A stretch of DNA of 64,000 nt, taken from positions 3,939,562 to 4,003,561 of the forward strand of contig JAJLRJ010000001.1 in NCBI GenBank assembly GCA_024195265.1. Reading direction: 5' to 3'. Every line of letters begins with the position of its first letter. The first letter of the stretch is position 1. Under the pieces are notes generated by a model. The model did no database searches and was not told the origin of the DNA. It saw only the letters and a program-made list of their open reading frames with translations. A program made the translations under genes and the position numbers. This DNA comes from Dendrophyllia cribrosa (Eukaryota; Cnidaria; Anthozoa; Scleractinia; Dendrophylliidae). Of this stretch, positions 35,898-45,313 are shown piece by piece.

Positions 35898-36118
35898 GAG
35901 CAGTTTTCAATTGAGTGTGGTAAAACCAAAACCAAAGTAATTACTCCGATCAATCACAGCAGTCGTAAACAATCCAATGAAACAATCAGAGCTCGAAGCA
36001 ATTACATGTAGCGGGCGCCAAGCGCGGGAAAACGCGTGCGAGCGTGGTTTTGGTTTTACTTCTGATTGGTCGAGAAAGTGGCGCGAGATTTTTTAGCCAA
36101 TCACAAAGCGTGATCCAA
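35898..36118. mobile_element. TA-flanked MITE (GAGCAGTTTTCAATTGAG family), right end lost
   Basis: Left end TA|GAGCAGTTTTCAATTGAGTG and the AAAACCAAAACCAAAGTAAT block match the full copy at 55,154, but homology stops near 36,118. Confidence 0.65.
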
Positions 36119-36698
36119 TGAGGAAAACAGGAACAGGTAAAACCACACAAGTGTCGTGGACTTTCCCATCGCTATCACAACTTTGGTTATTTTGCAGCCA
36201 GTCATACATTTTTCTGACTTGGGGACGCATTTCCGGAAACTTCAATTACGATGAAGGCGGGAAACAACCTAAATTGGAACGAACTTCTAAGAGGTTTAAA
36301 GAATGGATAGAAGAAAGAAAATGATTTTTGGAACACCAATAGACAGTTGATACCCACACAAGAGCACCCCAGGTTGCTAATGGACTAACATGGTGTTCGT
36401 CTATTAATTATTAACAACAAATTCTAATTTTAAAACTTCATTAAATTTTCAATATTTCTTATTTCTCTCAATTTTACAAATACTTTGAGAAAAACTATTT
36501 CCTTCCAACATACCCAAAAATCAGCCAAAAATTTACAAAACACCCCATAACATAGATCCATGAGATGAGCATGGAGTTTTTGGATTGCTTGAAACGTGAA
36601 CGAAAGCCATGCTAAGTCGCGAAAAAATGGCGTTCAGATTGAGTGCCGCATTATGCATGCGACACAGTTAATGCGCAGTTTCAGATAATATGAGCAAA

Positions 36699-36821
36699 TG
36701 ACGTAATTTCCATTACTTGCCAGAATATAAAATGGCGATTTGTTAAAGATATTTTTCGGATCCTGCACCGAAGGAGCTCTGTATTCTTATCACCCTTAGT
36801 TGAAGAGGAACGTTAACCAAG
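36699..36821 (+). promoter_or_regulatory. IL-17-like copy 2 core promoter and broken 5'-UTR exon
   Basis: TGACGTAA (36699-36706) and TATAAAA (36726-36732) match copy 1. The exon GGATCCTGCACCGAAGGAGC.. is conserved, but its end reads CAAG|GATAGG, so the donor GT is GA. A kappa-B-like GGACTTTCCC lies at about 36,162, farther upstream than in copy 1. Confidence 0.55.
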
Positions 36822-38189
36822 GATAGGGGAAGAAGAGTAAAAAAAAAAAAAAAAAAACTTTAAAATGCAAGGCTGATCAAACAGCTGAATTTGTTCGGTT
36901 TCTTTTAATATTGCCCAATATTTCGGTTAGACAAAAGTAACTGGCCTTCATCAGGGCTAAGAAAGCTAAAGAAGTGTAAAACAGCCCAAAATTAATCGTT
37001 AGGCTCAAAAATTGAGAAATTTTAACCGTTAGACGTAAAAAATGTCAACCGTAAGCAATATCTCTAGCCGAGATTTGTCCTTTGCTATCTCTTGTTAAGA
37101 CTGTTACGTTGTTGTGTGAGTTTGTGTCTTGTCCCAGACTAACAACGGGGATTAATTTTTTACTTTTTGAAATAGAAATATATTTTTAACTTTAAAAAAA
37201 AAAACAATGAAAAATATTTTTAAGATTTCTGTTAACCGTAACGGGAAGAAATTAACCGTTAGCCGAAATTTTAAACGTTCTCCTTAAAAGCCACCACGCC
37301 ATTGAGACCTTCTGTTGTATTTTTTTTCTAAATTTTTTAAATTCGGCTTAGGCAGATAAACCATCAATACAACAGGAAAGAGCACCTTCAATGTGTTAAA
37401 ATTAGTAAACCTTGTATATTTTAGCGTTATATCTTGCCTACCAGCGGAGATACAGCTTAGTGAATTTGAAAGTGTTTGTAACGTGGAACGCGCGAATCTC
37501 GGATACCGGATAATAGCATGCAAGAAAGTTCTACCATCATACATAAATGTCTGCGTATTGACTAAAGCTGACCTATATCTCCACTACCTAGGCAAGCTGA
37601 TAACGTTAAAATTCGCAAGGTTTGCCAATTTTAACCCTTTTTTATTAACCCTCAAGAAAAATCCGGGCCAAATTTCATTTTGTAAAAAATTGAAAACAAA
37701 TGGAACCATGCAAAAGTACTGCCGAAGAGATTTCATTTGAATGGTCACACCATTAGAACTCAGTACACTACATGTCTCCATAATTGACTCTGGGAGTGAA
37801 AGGGTCAAGGTGCTAAGGGTTTTCTGTCGGAGCCAAAATTAAAACAAACTGAATTTAGAAAAGATACGAGATGGTCTATCGTTTTAGCAGTCACTCACTC
37901 ACCATAGTTTAACTTTTTTAGTTTTATTGTTTCATTCTAAGCTTTTCTTGTGCTGTGTCACAGTTTACCATGAAGCGAAAAAAAAACTAACTTCTCTCAT
38001 TACCTGGGTTGGCGCTTATTGAGTCTCACTAACGCATTACCATTGCAAAAATAATTTCTTGATCAGTTTTTTTTTAGGTCAGCGAAAACGACGGTTAATT
38101 TAATTATAAATAAATCGGCTTAGATCATTGTAAAGAATCTCAGATTACATCGCAAAAAAAAAACAAAAAAAAAAACGGAGGATTTCCAT

Positions 38190-39060
38190 GGAGAAAATTA
38201 ATGAAATTTTTATGGTCCATGAAAAGTCCTCATTGAAAAAACATGAAAATCCATTTAAAAAAATGAGCCATGAAATCTCACACATTTCACAAAACTCCAT
38301 AAAATAACCATAGAAATACCATTAAATTTTTGTAATGGGGTTTTAATGATGTAACAAAAAAGCTACGAACAAAACCATTCATGGCCCATTAAAATCCCGA
38401 GTTTTTTCATGGCTTATTCATGGTTTCTTTTGAGGCCCATAAATATTGGCACTGTTTGAAATTCACGGGGCAAGTGATTAGAAACCTGTTCCATGAAAAC
38501 TGCGTTGAAAAGTCTCTGACTTTGTAAAGTAAAAAAAATGGCGACTCTAGTTTCTGTAGTTTTCTGTCTCAAAATTCTAATTCATTTAGATACATCAAAT
38601 TTACTTACACTACGAAAGGAAAACCGATGAAAATCATGGGAATTCACGACATTTTACCAGGTTTCCCCACAGGATTTTCATGGTTAAAATTAAGGGTCTT
38701 TTCATTGTCAATACCATGAAAATTACCCATTGAAAAACCATGAAAATCCATGAAAAAAGCCAGCGATTAATGACCCGTGAAATCTCACACATTTCACAAA
38801 ACTCCATGAAATAACCATGGAAATACACCTTATTCATAAATGGCGGCGGATTTATTATTCTTTTGTATTTATTTTAATTAGCCTCACAAGCCTCGTTAGC
38901 ATGTGCAAAATTCAAAAGAATTTACACGCTAAAATGAGGCCAGTGAGGCAAATTAACATAGACATAAAAGAATCATGAATCGGTCGCCATTTATGAATAA
39001 GGTGTATACCATTAACTTTTTTTAATGGGTTTTTAATGATGTTAAAAAAAGCCATGAATA
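38190..39060 (+). repeat. Direct repeat of about 170 bp (CCATGAAAATCC-rich)
   Basis: GAAATCTCACACATTTCACA and surrounding sequence occur at about 38,272 and 38,788. The second unit is split by a MITE. It lies upstream of IL-17-like copy 2. Confidence 0.7.
38826..39004. mobile_element. Palindromic MITE, copy 2 of the ATTCATAAATGGCG family
   Basis: CACCTTATTCATAAATGGCG at the left and its inverse at the right, flanked by TA. It interrupts the second unit of a direct repeat (38,690 unit); the uninterrupted unit at 38,190 shows the empty site. Confidence 0.8.
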
Positions 39061-39425
39061 AAATTGCCTGTAATGTGGACGAGTTTTGGTGGGCTAGTGC
39101 TTAATTTTAAAATTTGTTTAGTGTGTCGTCATTTTGGTTTTGCAAAACGTTCGGGGCTGGGCCGGGAGGAGTGAAAGTGGGTGAGGAGGGAGCGAGGAAA
39201 AGAAAGAAAAAACGCCTCTCATCGCTCCTAGTCGATAGCTACGATTGGTTGATAGGTTCCAAGGCAACCATTCACCAATCATAGGTCATATTCAATTGGC
39301 CTCATAAATCTCAGTGCCAAAAGGGGATGCTCAGTCCCCTCAGCTTCTGGATGGTAAATTGGTAGAACATTGGAAAGTTTTGTTGAATTTTGGCGTTAAC
39401 TTTCCCTTTTTCTGTTCTATAGGAA

Positions 39426-40032
39426 ATGCTTAAATTACAGCTTATTTCAGTGGTGATCTTACTCGCTGCCTTTCTAAGTTGCTTTTAAAAACGCACAGTC
39501 GTGCAGACGCAGGACAGAAATAGAACTGAAGATAATGCTGAAAATGTTTGGCGGCTACAACAAGCGATACCAAGCGATCACCAAAGAGGATGCGGATAAA
39601 TTTCCAAGCCTTCTCGATCAAACGTCCACTGCTAAGACGCCTGGAGAGTATAACAGAATGAAAAGGCTGTTTCGAAGCAAGAGACAGGCAATCGAATATC
39701 CGCAAACGAATCTTACTACCGTGGCACAGTCAGGCTCACCCGACCACAATGGCCTTCTTCACCTGTGTACAGAGTGGTCAGCGGTCACCACGCTGTCGGA
39801 AGATTATTTCCCGCGCTATCTGAACGAAGTCGTCTGCGATATCGATGACAGCGGTTGCTTTAGTTACCAGGGACTTTGTGTCCAAGGAAGTTTCTTTGTG
39901 AACGCCTTGGTGAAGACAGGGGTATGCGCAGCTGATGGAAAAGAGGTATGGGAGGTAGTGAGTCAGCCGGTAAGATCTTACTGCATCTGTCGGTTATTTC
40001 CGGGCTCAGCTGTAACTGCATACCTGCCGTAA
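39426..40032 (+). pseudogene. IL-17-like cytokine, copy 2 (frameshifted signal peptide; cytokine domain open)
   Basis: Tandem duplicate of the 33,965 gene. From the homologous ATG at 39426, 20 codons read like the copy 1 signal peptide and then hit TAA (39486-39488) in a run of four T and five A. The homologous frame resumes, and from ATG 39535 is open for 165 codons to 40032. That part keeps RSKR (47-50 of this ORF), DYFPRYLNEVVC and the closing CxC, with all seven domain cysteines conserved. Starting at 39535 would remove the signal peptide. The 5'-UTR exon donor is also GA rather than GT. Either a young pseudogene, a gene using another first exon, or a homopolymer error in the assembly. 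Confidence 0.75.
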
Positions 40033-40309
40033 AACTGTTGGCTAAAGTACAGAATGCAGACCCACTTTCGAAGAAGCATTAACCTCAAGTGGCTAGCTTG
40101 TGCATTGTGATGTGGGTATTGTTTAGTGTATTTGGAATGTTTTGTTTTAAGTCATTTGGTGATCGCGACATCCGCAAGACACTTCGTGCTGTCGTTAGCT
40201 AAGGCAATATTTGGAAGATGCCACAATGTATTATTTTAGCCAGGCATTGTGTAGAATAGACACGATAACAAATGGTTGCATTTCTCCTTTTTAGAAATCA
40301 ATAAATGAC

Positions 40310-40315
40310 TTCATG
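40310..40315 (+). terminator. PolyA signal of IL-17-like copy 2
   Basis: AATAAA in the same ATCAATAAATGA context as copy 1, so the 3' end was included in the duplication. Confidence 0.6.
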
Positions 40316-40454
40316 TTTGACAGTCTAGAAAGTATTAGATGAGTATGTTTCCCAACGAGGGTACAACAGTCGTACAGTGGGGTTAATTCCTAGTGTGTGT
40401 AAGAAATCGTATTAATATTTAATTTCCGAGTGAGAGACATCAGTGAAACCGAAA

Positions 40455-40540
40455 CGCAACCTCGTTCCCAGGGTCTCTCATCTTTCCGCCCACTGGAGCC
40501 CAAGGGGAGCAGGAAGAGGGAGACCCTGGGAACGAGGTTG
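40455..40540. repeat. Short foldback CAACCTCGTTCCCAGGGTCTC
   Basis: CAACCTCGTTCCCAGGGTCT at the left is inverted at the right, about 85 bp in all. A diverged relative with GGGACGAGATTG lies near 35,000. Confidence 0.75.
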
Positions 40541-41576
40541 ACTAAAACTCTCTGGAATCCCTCTGAAATGGCCGAAATCCCCAAGCAGACACAACAAGGA
40601 AACAAGGCAAGGCATTTTAATTGTATTTTAATTTGTTGCTGATACTATTCCTTGACGTGATGCTTATATTACAAAACTCGCAAGACACTCAAAATGCGGT
40701 TTCTCACACACTAGGAACTTGGGTCACCTGTGGTACAATCCTTGAACACCCGGAACAGGCTTGGCAAATCATCAAGCGTTTTATGACGTCATTTTTTTAA
40801 GTCTTTAAGCAAACATACAGCAGAATATATTCGTGTAATAAATTACTTATCACATTTATATTTCTTACATCAATTGAGATCTGAGAGCAACCATGACGGA
40901 AATATTCGTATTCTTTCTTTCAATATCTCTGAATAAATACTCAATAGAAATTTAAACCACACTCATTAAAATTTCTTCGTAGCGGTTGACTGTAGTTTTT
41001 ATAACATAACCATCTTTGCCGTATGCAATAAATATCTATATTTTCTGGAATGAGAACAGTTATATACCGTGCAAATCGTCCCCTAAAATATTCCAACAAT
41101 TAAACTTTTCTTTCGTGTTCGACATATGCCTTGGGCAACCACTGGAAGAAAAAAAAGTGGTTCTTAATTTTCAACCGCATAACAAACATAATCCAGTTTT
41201 CTTCTTTTCGGTGTACACAAGCCAGTACGACAACGGCAGCTGGCTACGAAGTAATAAACACAAACACAACATTCCTTATTTTTTTGTCTAATAAATATTT
41301 AAGACTGAATTATGGAATATTGTTGCAAGTGCCTTCTTCGCTTTCAAACTGGCGGGATGGACGTAGAATCTACTGGACAAGTCAGCCAAAAAAAACTCGA
41401 GAAAATACGTTTTACGCAAGAAAATACGCCAGGATGTTTTAAGTATTTTGGCACCTTTGTTCAGGGGCTTCTACGGACGATGTAGCAGGTCTCGTAAGGT
41501 CTCGCATGATTGGTTCGATACCCTTCGAGAGAACAATACGACAAACAAGCTGCTTCACGGTCAAGCCCAAATCACT

Positions 41577-41882
41577 GTCCAGAAGGACGTCGGACACCTT
41601 ATTGAGACTTATATAACGGAGTAACTGGTTAGCTTTCAGTTACAGTAAGGGGTAGCAGTTTATATAGTTAAATTTAGGACTAAGCAACCCGAGAAGCTAG
41701 GTGATACAGTGGTACGGTAGGCTTTGTAAGCCTGAGCCTAGCTGAGGTCACAGGTTCAATCCTGAGGGGGGATTTTAGATTTTCTTTTTTACACTTAAAA
41801 ATTTATTGAAAACAAAATTCTAAGTGTCGACATTACGTTATATTTTTTAAGTCTCAATAAGGTGTCCGACCTCCTTCTGGAC
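41577..41882 (+). mobile_element. TIR element with tRNA-like core, copy 2
   Basis: About 40-bp inverted ends, GTCCAGAAGGACGTCGGACA and the CCTTATTGAGACTT block. Inside, ACAGTGGTACGGTAGGC (about 41,706) resembles a pol III A box and GGTTCAATCC (41753-41762) is a B box. A SINE-like promoter bounded by DNA-transposon-like ends. Confidence 0.65.
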
Positions 41883-42828
41883 GGTATGATTTAGGCACAA
41901 CCCTGCTTCACTACCGGCTTCTACAGCCGCCCCGCCATTTTTTAAAAGCGAATAAGGCCCTGGGTTCGAGGTCGCGCTTCGTTTAGACAGAAACAACGCA
42001 CAGGGAGACTATCATTTGCTACGTAGGTAACCTGTTCTTTCTAAGACGGACATTCAATGATAAATATTTCAACACTATACACTCTCTATTCTCTGTACAA
42101 ATAAAAATTTGTAAATGATAAGCCTTTAAAACTTAGCTTCTTCTGCTGATAAATCTTATTAATTCTCTTATAAAATAACAAGTTTCTGATTTTTACATAT
42201 AAGAAACATTACCGATCTTTTAAATTTTACACTTCCTTTGGTGAGAACACTTGTTAAGTTTTGCCTATACATGCATTTTTTAATATATATTTTGTAACTC
42301 AACCTTTCAATAAATTATTACTTATTAATTTAACTAGAAATTCCAACTCAACACTTTTCGGACTTTTTTCTTTTTCGGCTTCTTATCTTTTGAAAATCCG
42401 AAACTTCTGAATGTTCGCGTGCCTTCTGAAACGTTTTCTTCGACATCTGCACAAGGCGACACGTCTGGAGTGAACAAAAATGGGCATAAGTAAACTTAAC
42501 TGTACCAGTCCCAAGTAACATGCGCGCGCGAGTGTAAAAATTATCACGCATAACCACGCGCGAGTTTACGCGAATGGCCACTTCGACTCTTGATCAAAGA
42601 TCCAGAAAGGGTTTTCATTTGTTTTTCTTACCACGCGTGACGGTGAATGTGACATCTGTTTATAAGTAGGTACTTTTAAGTAGATGATGTTTTTCTAGTC
42701 TGTGCTATATGCCTTGTTGACACTATTTACAGTAAACAACACTGCAATGGAAATTGGCCAGATGGAAATTGGTTTAGACCGAAGTTTTGTTAAACACCGT
42801 CTACAATCACACAATCCCTTACTTAAAG

Positions 42829-43180
42829 ATGAATTACAGTCCGTATTGCGCAATCTCAGCTCGGCAATGTTTGTGAGACTCACAAACAAAGAACGTTTAC
42901 TAGCGGAAATGAAAGTTACGGGACAAACTTACCTTTTCCTTCATTATTAACGTCAGATGTCCTTGCCAAACAATAATAACAAGTAAAAGAACCCCAAAGT
43001 TTTCCCAAACCTACGTTTCAGCTTATCGAGCATTCGTAAACACAACGGTTGTAATGGCGGACTGACGGTTTATACCCATTTACTCCATGTATGCTATTAC
43101 CGAAGTGTAACATATCAACAAATTCAAAACAAAAAATGAAAACAAACCCCGAGATTGCGCAGTACGGACTGTAATTCAGC
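42829..43180. repeat. Inverted pair GAATTACAGTCCGTATTGCG
   Basis: A 34-bp sequence at 42,830 recurs inverted at 43,149-43,180 (GAGATTGCGCAGTACGGACT). Foldback element; open frames inside not recognised. Confidence 0.5.
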
Positions 43181-43797
43181 TTTAATATTACTATTATTTA
43201 AGATCATTAATTGTAGGTACAAATGGTTTTATTTTTAGGTACCGTTACCAATTTTTTTTACAGATGGTTTTAATCCAGGAGTCTCCTAAAATTCCGTTTA
43301 ATGACTGTCCAGGTGAGAGAAGTCATAAAAAGGTCTACTTGAGCGGAAGTCATTTTCAGAGTCATCACGTGACTAAAGATGACTTCACTTGACTCTGGAG
43401 ATGACTTCCGTGTAGCTGCGTCTATCATATGCCACCAACAACAGCTCTTCTCAGGATTTGCCTTACTTATTCTCCAATTTAACTTACCTAAATCTTCAGG
43501 AATACTCCGGTTCTTGGACGTTCTCCTTTTGCTTTTCTTTCTTGCTTCTGAAAAAAAAAGAGCGATCGATCAGATGAATCGCAAACAGGGGACAACGGCA
43601 GCCTGCACAACTGGCGTTTTTGGGGGTGTCCTTCCCCTCGCGTGTCTCGCGCTCCACGCTCGCGCTCCACGCTCGCGCCCCAAAACCCCCTTGAACACCC
43701 TCAAAAGCGACTGCTGTGCATGCTAGGACAGCGGCGAAAGGCCATGCCAACATGACCATTTGATGTAAGTCAGAATACTACCTGGCTTTCCCAAAAT

Positions 43798-43910
43798 CCT
43801 GGGGAGACCTAGTCTCCTACGCGGCGTTATTTGTGTTGTCACGCAACGCTCCTCACGTGACGACACAAATAACGGCTGCGTTGGGTCGTAGGAGACTTGA
43901 GGAGACCCTG
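43798..43910. repeat. Foldback TAGTCTCCTACGCGGC
   Basis: AGTCTCCTACGCGGCGTTAT pairs with the inverse ATAACGGCTGCGTTGGGTCG..AGGAGACT, with ACACAAATAAC arms; CACGTGA lies at the centre. Confidence 0.65.
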
Positions 43911-45240
43911 CTGGAGGGAAGCTCATGGACTAGACTATGACAGGAGCTTATTACCCTGACTATGAGCAGTCTTTATTTTTTTTTCAGTTAGGGCAACTCG
44001 TTTCTAAGGTTGCTATGTAATATAAGTAAAGTCCTTTACCTATTTGGTCCTGCCTGGAACCTTGCACTTGAGTCACGTGACTTGATTTATCTGAAATGGC
44101 AGGCAACATCTGGCCAGCGGTATTTCCCGCTGAGGGGCCTTTTATTTTCGCTTTATCCGTATTGTCACTGAGAAAAGAAAAAAAGCGGTGTGAAACAAAC
44201 TTGAGTTAACCACCGCTTTTTACCCAAAATATCGCGTTATGGGCGTGGCCTCTATCACTTTTGTCACTTTTAGACACATCCTACAATTCTCACATTTTCG
44301 TCGCTTGTTATCTTCATGTGGGATTCCTGAGCCCAAGTGTTAGCTATGCCATGCTGATGAAGCCTAACAAAGCTGAAACCGCTGTCCTTGACAGGGAATG
44401 CTTGGCTCACTATTTATTCTGCTAGATCCAGGGGCAATGCCCGCTACCAAGATGGCCATAGTGCTCTATTCAGTGACTATAGTTTACCAAAGCACTTCTG
44501 TGCGGTACTCTGACTGTCACTTTTAGCCACATCCCACAAGCCTCCTATTTTCATCTTTTTACGTTTCCCTTTTAGAGGTACATAATTATGCACCAGAACA
44601 ACGCATTGGTGGACATTTTTTACGATATATGTTCACTTGGCGATAAGGTCGGTTTCATCGGAAAAATTTCTACTTGCACTGCGAATTCGAAAGCAATAAC
44701 ATTGGTTTTTACCTTTCCTTTACCCAAAGGATACCCTTCCACAACTGTTTACTGAAGACATTTCGAACCTCAATACCCCGCCAGATCAACTCTCGCCCAT
44801 TTGATTACCGTCTCAAATACTCTGAATCCAACATATAATATTGTTATTTTAATTTACTTTAATTTATATCAATCTTACTATTTCTTATTTATTTTTATAC
44901 TGAAGTGATGCGGTTTTACACTGCTTTATCAGTTAATACATATAGATGTAGATTTAATAACAATTAAAATAAAAATAGAAAAGAAAGAATAATTGGAAGA
45001 GTTGTGTCAGGTAAAGAAATAAAGGACTAAAAGCGAGTGTAAATTTTAGAAGGTCTCACAGTTCAGTGTGCAGCTGTATCACTTGTGTAGATGATTCGTT
45101 CTCCATCTCAGGATTGCTATTAAATGAAGGTTCTACGATCGCTGTGTTGGATATCTTTCTGAAAATGGAATGCAATTCCAAAGTAATCGAAAAGCATTTG
45201 TAACGGGCAGTGTGAGAAAGTGTGATCCAGCACTTTTATT

Positions 45241-45313
45241 TTACAGCTTTCTAAAAGGCCGCTCAAGACCACGGTTGAACTCGAGTTGGTTTTCTGGAAA
45301 CGATTCTTGAATT
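45241..45313 (-). CDS. ANKRD55: ANKRD55-like last exon
   Basis: Acceptor CTCTCCACTCAG; encodes IQESFPENQLEFNRGLERPF RKL then TAA. Chosen because it supplies the one base needed by exon F and closes the frame. AATAAA (45235-45240) begins just after the stop. Confidence 0.7.

Larger units (their letters stand above)
40330..45230. other. Intergenic between IL-17-like copy 2 and the ANKRD55-like 3' end; no gene seen
   Basis: Holds several foldbacks and the tRNA-like TIR element. Short frames at 42,348 (minus) and 42,702 (plus) were not recognised. GTCACTTTTAGxCACATCC is duplicated at about 44,262 and 44,512. Confidence 0.4.

Noticed and set aside
41705..41765. Possible tRNA gene (A and B boxes)
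   Set aside because: No complete cloverleaf or acceptor stem, and it lies within a repeated TIR element.
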